Below are positions 7,537 through 14,714 of a DNA stretch of 17,888 nucleotides, piece by piece. A program made the translations under genes and the position numbers. The notes below the pieces were generated by a model. It was given only the letters and a program-made list of their open reading frames with translations, was not told the DNA's origin and made no database searches. The stretch spans positions 1-17,888 of the forward strand of contig JBGTAR010000284.1 of NCBI GenBank assembly GCA_041749815.1. The letters are read 5' to 3'. Every line of letters begins with the position of its first letter. Position 1 is the stretch's first letter. The DNA is from JAJTZA01 sp041749815. Lineage in GTDB: Bacteria; Verrucomicrobiota; Verrucomicrobiia; Chthoniobacterales; Terrimicrobiaceae.

Positions 7537-7617
7537 TCAAGGTCACAGCGTTTCATTATCAGAAACCGCAATCTGAGAAGTCGCGGAACAAGCAACTGCC
7601 GCCACCTCCCCACTTTT

Positions 7618-7637
7618 AATCCCGCCCGAGCGGGGTT
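7618..7637 (+). terminator. Possible weak terminator hairpin between the flavoprotein and NRAMP genes
   Basis: An eight-pair stem (AATCCCGC with GCGGGGTT, one G-U pair) around a CCGA loop is followed by TTCTTTC, a broken T-rich stretch. It lies 81 bases after the flavoprotein stop and about 37 before the transporter start. The poor T-tract makes factor-independent termination doubtful. Confidence 0.4.
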
Positions 7638-7673
7638 CTTTCGCCCCCCCATCCCCATTGACGGCTCAAGGCA

Positions 7674-9014
7674 TTGGGGGTAAAAACAGAGATCGTGCAG
7701 AATTTACCGGAACCGGAGAGCTCCGGGTCGCAGTCCGGCGACCGGGTTCTGGTCCGCAAGGCGCAGGACCTTCTGGCGGATTCAGGGCGGCGGCGTGGCA
7801 GGCTGCGCGGGTCCTTGCTTTTTGTGGGGCCGGCCTTTATCGCGGCCGTGGCGTACATTGACCCTGGAAATTTTGCGACCAACATCGAGGCAGGGTCCCG
7901 GTTTGGATACACTCTCCTCTGGGTGATTCTGGCGTCCAATCTGGCAGCAATGTTGCTTCAGTTGCTTTCTGCCAAGCTGGGAGTCGCCTCGGGGTTGAAC
8001 CTTGCGGAGGCTTGCCGGGAACGGTTCCCCCGACCGGTGGTGCTTGGGATGTGGGTTCTGATGGAGATTGTGGTCATTGCGACGGACCTGGCAGAATTTC
8101 TGGGAGCGGCGCTTGGGCTGCACCTTCTCTTCGGCATTCCTCTGGGGTGGGCGGCCATCGGCGCAGCGGTGATTGTGCTCCTGCTGCTGATGTTGCATGG
8201 ACGCAGCTTTCGAACCATGGAGTGGCTGATCGCGGGATTTGTGTTGTTTATTGCGGGCTGTTATTTTGCTGAGATTGTTATGGCTTTGCCCGAGCCGCTT
8301 GCGATGCTGGGAGGTCTGGTCCCGACACTTCCCAGCCATGACCGGATCGATGCCCTCTGGCTTGCTGCGGGAATTCTTGGGGCGACGGTGATGCCCCATG
8401 CCATTTTTCTGCATTCTTCGCTGACCCAGGGCCGGATTCCCACAACGACAGATGCCGAAAAAAAACGCCTTCATCGGATGCAATTTCTGGATGTGGGGCT
8501 GGCTCTTCCGCTTGCCGGGCTTGTGAACGGGGCCATGTTGGTTACGGCGGCCGCCGCTTTTCATTTCCGCGGCCGTCCGGAGGTGGCCAGCATCGAAACG
8601 GCCTATCAGGCCTTGGAAACCTCGCTCGGGCCTTATGCCAAAACCGCCTTTGGTTTTGCTCTTCTGGCCTCGGGGCTCTCGTCATCGCTGGTCGGCACCA
8701 TGGCAGGACAGGTCATCATGCAGGGATTCCTGAGGCGATCGATTCCTGTGGCCGTGCGCCGACTGGTGACAATGGTCCCCGCGTTGGTGATCATTATCCT
8801 TGGTTTTGATCCCACGCAGAGTCTGGTGATGAGTCAGGTTGTGCTGAGTCTTGGGCTGCCTTTTGCTGTGGTGCCGCTACTTCTTTTCACCAATGACAAG
8901 TCCTTGATGGGATCGCTTGTGAACGCGCCGATCACAAATTTTTTCGGGTGGGCGTGCGCGGTGGCGATCCTTCTCTTGAATTTCTTTCTGGTCTGGGGAA
9001 TTCTTAGACCCTGA
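7674..9014 (+). CDS. mntH: NRAMP-family divalent metal transporter (MntH-like)
   Basis: This is a proton-coupled importer of manganese or iron in the inner membrane. About eleven hydrophobic segments are visible. The two family-defining metal-site motifs are intact: DPGN at 63-66 in the first helix and MPHAIFLHS at 240-248 in the sixth. The first 45 residues are hydrophilic and Arg-rich near the membrane, which is longer than many MntH N-termini. The reading frame has a stop at 7659-7661, so the gene must start at TTG 7674 (weak AAGG just upstream) or GTG 7695; no ATG is available. A universal stress protein gene follows nine bases after the stop, so the two form an operon. In some bacteria a USP domain is fused to the C-terminus of MntH, which supports a functional link. 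Confidence 0.9.
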   Translation: MGVKTEIVQNLPEPESSGSQSGDRVLVRKAQDLLADSGRRRGRLRGSLLFVGPAFIAAVAYIDPGNFATNIEAGSRFGYTLLWVILASNLAAMLLQLLSAKLGVASGLNLAEACRERFPRPVVLGMWVLMEIVVIATDLAEFLGAALGLHLLFGIPLGWAAIGAAVIVLLLLMLHGRSFRTMEWLIAGFVLFIAGCYFAEIVMALPEPLAMLGGLVPTLPSHDRIDALWLAAGILGATVMPHAIFLHSSLTQGRIPTTTDAEKKRLHRMQFLDVGLALPLAGLVNGAMLVTAAAAFHFRGRPEVASIETAYQALETSLGPYAKTAFGFALLASGLSSSLVGTMAGQVIMQGFLRRSIPVAVRRLVTMVPALVIIILGFDPTQSLVMSQVVLSLGLPFAVVPLLLFTNDKSLMGSLVNAPITNFFGWACAVAILLLNFFLVWGILRP

Positions 9015-9023
9015 TCCCCCGCC

Positions 9024-9935
9024 ATGTATCGCAAGCTTCTTGTCGCCCTTGATGGCAGCTCCTTTGCAGAGCACGGTGGTCGGTTGGCGGGAGCATGGGC
9101 GGCTCGGACCGGGGGATCGGTGACACTTTTTCATGTGCTCGAGCGTGATGCCCCCGCACGAATTCACGGAGAGCCCCACCTGAGGGAGGAAGCCGAAGCC
9201 CTTGCTTATCTCAAAGAGGCTGCGCGCCGTTTGATTCCCCGGGAAGTCCCGGTCACCTCCGAGGTGGATGCTTCCGCTTTCAACCCGGTGGATGTGTGTA
9301 TCGCCAACCGCATGGCCCGCAAGGACCATGATATGTTGGTGATGAGCCCGCACGGAGGTGCCAATCTTCGAAGGCTCCTGCAAGGATCGCTGCCGGAACG
9401 TGTGGCCGGACATTCCCTTGACCCGATTTTGATTGCCAAGGGCTCGTATGCCGGGGGCGAGAGCCATCCGTTTGAGACAATTGTGATTCCCGATGACGCC
9501 GACCCGCGGCATGAGGAGGGCTGGCAGGCTTGTTTGGAGATTGTGAGGACATTCGAGGTGTCCGTGTGCCTTGTGGCCGTGGCCAGAGAGTCCTTCGATC
9601 CTCAAACCGGAAAAGGCGGAGCCGGGCTTTTGCAGCCGGCCGCCTCGCGCGATCTCCTTCGTCTGCAAAGGGAGGAGATGACCAAACATCTTGAGAACCA
9701 CCGCGCTGAAATGAGCGCCTTCTGCCATACCGTGGAGACTCGCGTTCTCGAAGGAGATCCGGCGAGGGCCGTTTCCGAATTTGCCATCGAACACCGTGCG
9801 GGCCTGGTGATTCTCCGGACGCACTCCCGAGCCGGTTTGGTTCCCAGGCTTGCGGGGGGATTCGCTGCAACCTTTCTTGCCAGAACCCAAACCAATGTGC
9901 TTTTGCTGCCTCTCTCCAAGCATGTGCGGGAATGA
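9024..9935 (+). CDS. Universal stress protein with two UspA domains
   Basis: This 303-residue cytoplasmic protein holds two UspA domains in tandem: the first (about 1-138) starts YRKLLVALDGSSFAEHG and contains the nucleotide-loop-like MSPHGGANLRRLLQGSLPE, and the second (about 148-297) starts ETIVIPDDADP and ends with ILRTHSRAGLVPRLAGGFAATFLARTQTNVLLLP. The first domain keeps the G-x9-GS pattern typical of ATP-binding USPs. The second has GGFA instead of GS and may not bind ATP. It begins nine bases after the NRAMP transporter stop and probably acts with it in metal or stress homeostasis, perhaps as a nucleotide-responsive regulator. This role is inferred from gene linkage. No Shine-Dalgarno is seen at the ATG. 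Confidence 0.88.
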   Translation: MYRKLLVALDGSSFAEHGGRLAGAWAARTGGSVTLFHVLERDAPARIHGEPHLREEAEALAYLKEAARRLIPREVPVTSEVDASAFNPVDVCIANRMARKDHDMLVMSPHGGANLRRLLQGSLPERVAGHSLDPILIAKGSYAGGESHPFETIVIPDDADPRHEEGWQACLEIVRTFEVSVCLVAVARESFDPQTGKGGAGLLQPAASRDLLRLQREEMTKHLENHRAEMSAFCHTVETRVLEGDPARAVSEFAIEHRAGLVILRTHSRAGLVPRLAGGFAATFLARTQTNVLLLPLSKHVRE

Positions 9936-10239
9936 ATCCGCTGGATGCGATTCAAAATGGGTAGGTCGTTGCTCCAGGGAGCCCTGGCCCAAGCCTGGGG
10001 ATTCCCTTCCTTAAAATTTGATTCTGGCGCCCGACTCCCATACCTTATGGGTTTCTCATGGACCAAATCTTTCTAAATCCCGCCCCGGCGGGTTGTGTGC
10101 CCGCAGGGATGGCGGCAGCCCGGGATTTGGTGCACACCCGGCGTTCGACAGGAGGCCTTTGTTTCTGCAACACTCGGCAGGGTATCCGTTCGCGCATCAA
10201 CGGGCGCCTTTCAGCCAGCCGCCACCGCTCCAACTGCCC
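9936..10239 (+). other. 304-base gap before hemA with stem-loops
   Basis: No convincing gene is seen in this gap. The hemA frame stays open back to 10018, but the translated stretch (Pro, Arg and Gln rich) does not resemble a HemA N-terminus, so it is treated as non-coding. It contains a short CCAGGG/CCCTGG stem at 9974-9987 and a larger nested stem-loop at 10073-10130. A GGAGG at 10151-10155 is followed closely by an in-frame TTG (10159), which would give a HemA extended by 27 residues; this seems unlikely. Confidence 0.6.
10073..10130 (+). promoter_or_regulatory. Nested stem-loop in the hemA leader
   Basis: The outer stem pairs AAATCCCG (10075-10082) with CGGGATTT (10121-10128) and extends by one U-G and one C-G pair. 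The inner stem pairs GCGGG (10088-10092) with CCCGC (10100-10104) around a seven-base loop. It ends about 110 bases before the hemA ATG. It could be a leader RNA structure or a REP-like palindromic repeat; I do not recognise a known riboswitch core in it. Confidence 0.4.
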
Positions 10240-11259
10240 ATGAATATAGTTTGTGCCGGTCTGAATCATGAATCCGCGCCGGTCGATGTGCGGGAACGTT
10301 TTGCGGTGAGCGGGCAGGAGATGACAGATGTCCTCCGCGATGTTCGTGCCATTGAGGGCACGTCAGGAGCCGTTGTGCTCTCCACCTGCAACCGCGTGGA
10401 GATCTATGCCGCCAATCCTTGTCCTGACATTGCCGCCAGGGGGCTCTCACAGCTTTTCCAGAAGCGAGCCGGGATGGAGGTTCCGCTTTATCTGCACGAC
10501 ACCCGGCGCAGTGTCCGTCATCTTTTTCGCGTGGCCAGCGGCTTGGATTCGATGGTCACCGGCGAGACGGAAATTCTTGGCCAAGTCAAACAAGCTTACT
10601 CGGCCGCCTCGGATTGTGGAGCAACCAACCGCCACCTGAACAAACTTTTTCAAAAAGCCTTTCGGGTCGCAAAACATGTGCGAACCGAGACCCGGATCAC
10701 GCGCGGTGCCACCTCCGTGGGAGCAGTGGCCGTCAAACTGGCGGGAAAAATCTTTGGCAATCTGACCGGACGGCGGGTCATGATTCTTGGTGCCGGCGAC
10801 ACCAGTGAACGCACGGCGAGAAGTCTGGTTTCGCGGGGTGTCAGAACCGTGATTGTCTCAAACCGCAACTTTGAACGGGCCGCCAGGCTGGCGGAGGAAA
10901 TTGGCGGAATGGCAATTCATTTTGACAATTGGCAGAACGCCTTCACGGATGTCGATGTGATCATCTGCTCAACTTCGGCCCCGCATTTTATTATCACCCC
11001 CGAAAAACTCGCCACGATGATGGAAGCCCGCAACGGTCGACCACTTTTTGTGATCGACCTGGCGGTGCCTCGTGATGCTGACCCGGAAATCAGCGCCATT
11101 GATGGGGTGTTCCTCTACGATATCGATTCATTGGAGGGGATCGCACGTCAGGCCCTGGATGTCCGTCGCGGAGAACTGGAGCGTTGTGAAAAAATGATCG
11201 GTAACCACGTCAGCTCCTTCGTGGGATGGCTGCAAACCGATCAGGAATTAAGGTCATGA
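10240..11259 (+). CDS. hemA: Glutamyl-tRNA reductase, short form
   Basis: HemA reduces glutamyl-tRNA(Glu) with NADPH to glutamate-1-semialdehyde, the first committed step of C5-pathway tetrapyrrole synthesis. The protein has 339 residues from the ATG at 10240. Marks are GLNHESAPVDVRE (7-19), the catalytic nucleophile Cys50 in STCNRVEIYA, LDSMVTGETEILGQVK (102-117), the NADPH loop GAGDTSE (184-190), SNRN (207-210), and VIDLAVPRD (271-279). It ends at SSFVGWLQTDQELRS, where typical enzymes of about 420 residues continue into a C-terminal dimerisation domain. That domain is largely missing. The stop overlaps the hemC start (ATGA), so the pair is translationally coupled. An upstream in-frame extension to 10018 is judged non-coding. 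Confidence 0.93.
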   Translation: MNIVCAGLNHESAPVDVRERFAVSGQEMTDVLRDVRAIEGTSGAVVLSTCNRVEIYAANPCPDIAARGLSQLFQKRAGMEVPLYLHDTRRSVRHLFRVASGLDSMVTGETEILGQVKQAYSAASDCGATNRHLNKLFQKAFRVAKHVRTETRITRGATSVGAVAVKLAGKIFGNLTGRRVMILGAGDTSERTARSLVSRGVRTVIVSNRNFERAARLAEEIGGMAIHFDNWQNAFTDVDVIICSTSAPHFIITPEKLATMMEARNGRPLFVIDLAVPRDADPEISAIDGVFLYDIDSLEGIARQALDVRRGELERCEKMIGNHVSSFVGWLQTDQELRS

Positions 11260-12071
11260 AGACGCTTATCCTCGGAACACGAGGCAGTGCACTCGCTCTG
11301 GCGCAAGCAACCATCGTGCACGATTTGCTGATCGCCAATCACCCAGATCTTGTTGTCGATACGCGCATCATCAAAACCATCGGGGATGAGCGTCTGGACA
11401 TTGACCTGACCAATCCCGGGAGCCTCGGCAAGGGACTCTTCACCAAACAACTTGAGGACGCGCTTTTGTCTCGGGAGATTGATGTGGCGGTTCACAGTTT
11501 GAAGGACCTGCCTGTCGAATTGCCGACGGGTCTTGTGATGGGAGCCATCCCCGAGCGTGCGGATTTTGCGGATGTGCTTGTATCAAAACATCAGGGGGGT
11601 CTCGCCGGATTGCCGGATGGTGCCACCGTGGCGACGTCCAGTCATCGCCGCGAATGTCTGATCGAATACCTCCGCCCCGGCCTGCGCATCAGCCCCATTC
11701 GGGGCAATGTGCCCACACGGCTGAGAAAACTTTCGGAAGATCCGGCTCTGGATGCTTTGGTGCTTGCGAAAGCCGGGCTGGACCGGCTGGGACACCATAT
11801 TGTGCCAGAAGGCCTTTTTGTGACCGTTGAGCCTGGAATGCTTCCGGCGCCGGGTCAGGGCGCCCTTGGGTTGGAGTGCCGGGAGGGCGATGAAGAAACC
11901 CTGCGAGTGCTTGAGGCCATCCATCATGAAGACACAGCCCGGTGTGTGAATGCCGAGAGGGCGCTGCTTTTGGCGATGGGGGGAGGCTGTGCCTCACCCT
12001 TGGCGGCTCATGCGACGCTGATCCAAAACAAAGTGGTTCTGCGTTCGATTTATTTTGGCGAGGTTTTATGA
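11256..12071 (+). CDS. hemC: Hydroxymethylbilane synthase, C-terminally short
   Basis: HemC polymerises four porphobilinogen units to hydroxymethylbilane on a covalent dipyrromethane cofactor. The 271-residue protein keeps the catalytic Asp84 (HSLKDLP), the Arg residues of SSHRREC (131-132) and RGN (149-151), the GQGALGLE loop (201-208) and the cofactor cysteine Cys245 in GGGCASPL. After this Cys only 26 residues remain (ending VLRSIYFGEVL), about 40 fewer than in the usual enzyme of about 310. Most of domain 3's final helix is lacking. No other reading frame downstream continues the family sequence. The ATG at 11256 overlaps the hemA stop, and the hemC stop overlaps the permease start, both as ATGA. 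The activity of this short form cannot be judged from sequence. Confidence 0.9.
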   Translation: MKTLILGTRGSALALAQATIVHDLLIANHPDLVVDTRIIKTIGDERLDIDLTNPGSLGKGLFTKQLEDALLSREIDVAVHSLKDLPVELPTGLVMGAIPERADFADVLVSKHQGGLAGLPDGATVATSSHRRECLIEYLRPGLRISPIRGNVPTRLRKLSEDPALDALVLAKAGLDRLGHHIVPEGLFVTVEPGMLPAPGQGALGLECREGDEETLRVLEAIHHEDTARCVNAERALLLAMGGGCASPLAAHATLIQNKVVLRSIYFGEVL

Positions 12072-12850
12072 CAAACCTGAGTGCCTTGGTTTTTGATCGG
12101 CCCCAGTCTCCTTCGCCGTTTTGGGCCAAGGCTGTTCTTTCCTTGCTTGGCATGCTTATTCTGGCGGCTCTGTGTTGGGCATTTCTTGCCGGGGCCACCA
12201 AAAATTGGGAGGCGGTTTGGGGGTATCGGGTGGTGTTTTGGAAGGGGTGGATTCTGACCGTTCAACTTTCCGCCGCCGCGTTGGTCCTGAGCCTTTTGAT
12301 TGGCACGGCTGCCGCCCTCTTACGGCGCTCGACTTTTCTTCCGTTCAAAGGGCTGGCAACCCTCTACATCGAGCTGGTGCGGGGCATGCCACTTCTTGTG
12401 CTGCTACTTTTCTTTTATTACGTCGTCGCCAACCCCCTGGGCTGGCAGGATCGCCTCAGCGCCGGGGTGATTGCTCTTTCCCTTTTTTCCGGGGCCTACA
12501 TCGCGGAAATTGTGCGAGCTGGCATTGGAAGTGTTGGCGCTTCTCAGCGGGAAAGCGCCCGGGCGATTGGTCTGACAACGTTTCAGACGTATCGTTTCAT
12601 TGTGTTTCCCCAAGCCCTGCGTCACTCCCTGCCGCCACTCGCCGGGCAATTTGCATCGATCATCAAAGACTCCTCCCTGCTGTCCATTTTGGGCATTTCC
12701 GAATTCACGCTCGCTGCCCAGCAAGTCAACTCCGCAACCTTCAGCACTCTGGAAAGTTTTCTGCCCCTCGCCGTGGGCTACCTCATTCTGACGATTCCTG
12801 TCTCTCTGGCCTCGCGCTTGCTGGAGCACCGTCTTCGCTTTGAAACTTGA
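12068..12850 (+). CDS. Polar amino-acid ABC transporter permease (HisM/GlnP family)
   Basis: This 260-residue inner-membrane protein belongs to the His/Glu/Gln/Arg permease family. It starts at the ATG overlapping the hemC stop. An extra N-terminal membrane segment (about 20-42) precedes the core of five or so helices, which begins KGWILTVQLSAAALVLSLLIG. The ATPase-coupling EAA loop reads SQRESARAIGLTTFQTYRFIVFPQALRHSLPPL, followed by the family's FASIIKDSSLLSILG. The partner ATPase and substrate-binding protein are not in this window, so it is an orphan component here. Coupling to haem genes by an ATGA overlap is unexpected; substrate is likely a polar amino acid or similar small molecule. 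A longer frame opening at 11942 lies within hemC and is not used. Confidence 0.9.
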   Translation: MTNLSALVFDRPQSPSPFWAKAVLSLLGMLILAALCWAFLAGATKNWEAVWGYRVVFWKGWILTVQLSAAALVLSLLIGTAAALLRRSTFLPFKGLATLYIELVRGMPLLVLLLFFYYVVANPLGWQDRLSAGVIALSLFSGAYIAEIVRAGIGSVGASQRESARAIGLTTFQTYRFIVFPQALRHSLPPLAGQFASIIKDSSLLSILGISEFTLAAQQVNSATFSTLESFLPLAVGYLILTIPVSLASRLLEHRLRFET

Positions 12851-12861
12851 GCCCCTCATTC

Positions 12862-13651
12862 ATGCAAACCATCCCCGTTCATCCTCCCAATCCCGCTAAT
12901 CCCGCCCTTTCCGTCGCCACGCTGGATATCTATGAGCCCTTCGGAACCCGGCACACGGATGCGGCCGTTCTTATCCTCCCAGGAGGTGGTTATGGAATGC
13001 TGTCCTCTCAAGAAGGCGAGGGATACGCTGGGCTCTTCCAACTCCACGGCTTTCGGAGCTATGTGTTGAATTATCGTCTTGGCTCGGGGGGACACCGCCA
13101 CCCCGCCATGCTCGAAGATGCCGCACGGGCCTTGCGGTTGGTCCGGTCAAGAGCCTCCATCGATGGGTTCCATCCCAACAAAGTCCTCATCATCGGTTCC
13201 TCGGCAGGCGGGCATCTGGCAGCAACCCTTCTCACCAAGTGGGACCACGGAAATCCCACGCACCCCGATCTGGTCGAGCGGGAGAGTTCACGTCCGGATT
13301 TGGGTATCCTTTGTTATCCTGTCATTACGATGACAGAAAAAACCCATGGCGGCTCCCGTCAAAACTTGCTTGGTGAAAATCCTTCCCAAGAACTTCTGGA
13401 AGAACTCTCAGCGGAGAGACATGTGACCCCCGAGACTCCTCCTTGTTTCCTTTGGCACACATGGGAGGACCCGTCCGTGCCGGTGGAGAATGTGCTGGTT
13501 TTTGCTTCCGCCCTGCGCGGGAGCCGGTGTCCCTTTTGAGTGTCATATCTTTCAGGATGGCGGACATGGCCTGGGAATGAAGGACGGCCACCCCTGGAGC
13601 GCCGATCTCTTCCGCTGGATTGGAAACAGGCTGTTGGCGTCTAAAGAATAA
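12862..13651 (+). pseudogene. Alpha/beta-hydrolase esterase with a +1 frameshift before the catalytic His
   Basis: The N-terminal 220 residues are a carbohydrate-esterase-like alpha/beta hydrolase: oxyanion PGGGYG (40-45), nucleophile elbow GSSAGG with Ser114, and HTWEDPSVPVEN with the acid Asp203. The frame then hits a stop at 13537-13539 after a short unrelated tail. Shifting by one base at the GGG of 13519-13521 restores 43 family-like residues, including GVPFECHIFQDGGHGLG with the catalytic His, and ends at TAA 13649-13651. One extra G would explain the break. It is either a recent pseudogene or a sequencing error. A TTG at 12847 overlapping the permease stop is an alternative start. No signal peptide is obvious. 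Such enzymes deacetylate sugars or cleave small esters. Confidence 0.8.
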
Positions 13652-13809
13652 TAACCCGCAGGGCCGTAGAACAATCCCTCAAACAGGATGCCGCCTGTAA
13701 CGACAACACGAGGTTTTGCTTCATCAAAGAGTCAGTTTCAAAAGCCGCCCCCAGCAGCGCGGATCATCTCGGGGCGTTGCTTGCCGAGTGGTCCCTGAGC
13801 CTCCTGAAA

Positions 13810-14634
13810 TCAGCGCCGCCGCCTTGATGCAATGGCCATTGCCCCGACAAGAAGCAAGGCGACGGTGGTGGGCTCAGGAATGACAGCAATGGCTTTGGCG
13901 TAAACCAAGTCCTGGACCGTTCCATTGGCAGCCCCTGTGGCGTAGGAACTGTTTTCAAGAAGCACAACCTCCCATTTGGTGCTTACGTAGGAGGCGGTGA
14001 CATTAGCGGCTTTGACGGCTGCCACCAACGTCGCCGCACGATCATAGACGGCGGCCGTTCCGGTTGTTGATGTGACGTAGAAATCTGTGCTCAGGCTTGT
14101 GTTGTTCGCCAGAGAGAAATCGATGTCATGGGAAAGCTCCCAAACGGCCAATTGAAACGCAGGGATTCTGATCGTTGGATCCGTCCAGCTGGAAGCGGTG
14201 GTGCTTTGCAGGAATGTGTCGAAAAGATAGCGAATCCGTGCGGAGTGCAGATCTCCGATTCCACCTGATGCGCCTGTTTGGACATTTGCTCCCCGGTTGG
14301 TGCCGACGGTTGAACCGCTCTTGGTGCCACTCCCGCGTGCTGCTCTCGAGAGCGAATTTCCATTCTCGTAGGAATAAGAAGTATTTGTGCTCAAAGATTG
14401 GCCGAGCTCGATGCAGAACCCCAGCGTTTCCGCACTGCCCGGAAGCGTGAGTCGAAATCCGGTGGCCGGGACATTCAGGGTTTCATTGGTGCCACTGCGC
14501 GGCAGTCCAAGGCTCATGGTTTGGCTGTAGCTTGTCGGCGAATAAACACCAACATTCACCGACACCACCGCCGATTGTGCGGTAGCTGACAAGCAGCTCA
14601 AGGCAAAAGCCACCAAGTTGAGAGTTGATTTCAT
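13810..14634 (-). CDS. PEP-CTERM surface protein with putative Cys-Gln thioester domain (copy 1)
   Basis: This 274-residue exported protein has a signal peptide (residues 1 to about 22, ending TAQSA), a central domain, and a PEP-CTERM tail: IPEP at 252-255, a hydrophobic helix (about 257-269) and a terminal RRRR. Exosortase would cut the tail and place the protein in the outer envelope. The central domain shows FCIELGQ (Cys74), then GGIGDLHSARIRYLFDTF (about 124-141), then AFQLAVWEL (Gln161, Trp165). This order of Cys, 'I-x-Y-L' helix and QxAxW motif is that of thioester domains, which bind targets covalently through a Cys-Gln bond. Assignment is by motif only. It is a paralogue of the next gene upstream. 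I chose the ATG at 14634 because it begins the signal peptide; an ATG at 14652 is also in frame. Confidence 0.82.
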   Translation of the reverse strand: MKSTLNLVAFALSCLSATAQSAVVSVNVGVYSPTSYSQTMSLGLPRSGTNETLNVPATGFRLTLPGSAETLGFCIELGQSLSTNTSYSYENGNSLSRAARGSGTKSGSTVGTNRGANVQTGASGGIGDLHSARIRYLFDTFLQSTTASSWTDPTIRIPAFQLAVWELSHDIDFSLANNTSLSTDFYVTSTTGTAAVYDRAATLVAAVKAANVTASYVSTKWEVVLLENSSYATGAANGTVQDLVYAKAIAVIPEPTTVALLLVGAMAIASRRRR

Positions 14635-14651
14635 GCAACTGGTAGCATACA

Positions 14652-14670
14652 TGACTAAATTACGTAGTCA
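14652..14670. promoter_or_regulatory. TGACTA-N7-TAGTCA dyad upstream of the copy 1 surface protein
   Basis: Six-base perfect inverted arms at 14652-14657 and 14665-14670 with a seven-base AT-rich spacer lie 18-36 bases before the ATG at 14634. Size and position fit an operator for a dimeric regulator or a short leader hairpin. The corresponding region before the second copy contains only a weaker TGATACGTCA element (15578-15587). Confidence 0.4.
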
Positions 14671-14714
14671 AAGGAAATCTGAGAAATTTCGAAAAAACTT
14701 CTGGAGTAGGCTTT

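Noticed and set aside
7550..7566. GTTTC-N7-GAAAC inverted repeat downstream of the flavoprotein
   Set aside because: Arms are only five bases with a mismatch further out, so it is too weak to call a terminator or operator.
8877..9992. A 371-codon minus-strand open frame over the NRAMP end and universal stress gene
   Set aside because: Shadow of well-supported plus-strand genes; no domain, and low-complexity His/Gly/Arg content.
10018..10239. N-terminal extension of hemA by 74 codons
   Set aside because: The translated stretch is Pro/Arg/Gln-rich and unlike HemA, and the canonical N-terminus begins at 10240. The stem-loop there also suggests non-coding sequence.
11942..12067. Upstream extension of the ABC permease
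   Set aside because: This frame lies wholly within hemC and adds no membrane segment. The ATGA overlap at 12068 is the natural start.
13652..13809. Possible gene or RNA between the broken esterase and the surface genes
   Set aside because: No coding frame of family character, hairpin or promoter was found; it looks like a plain convergent spacer.
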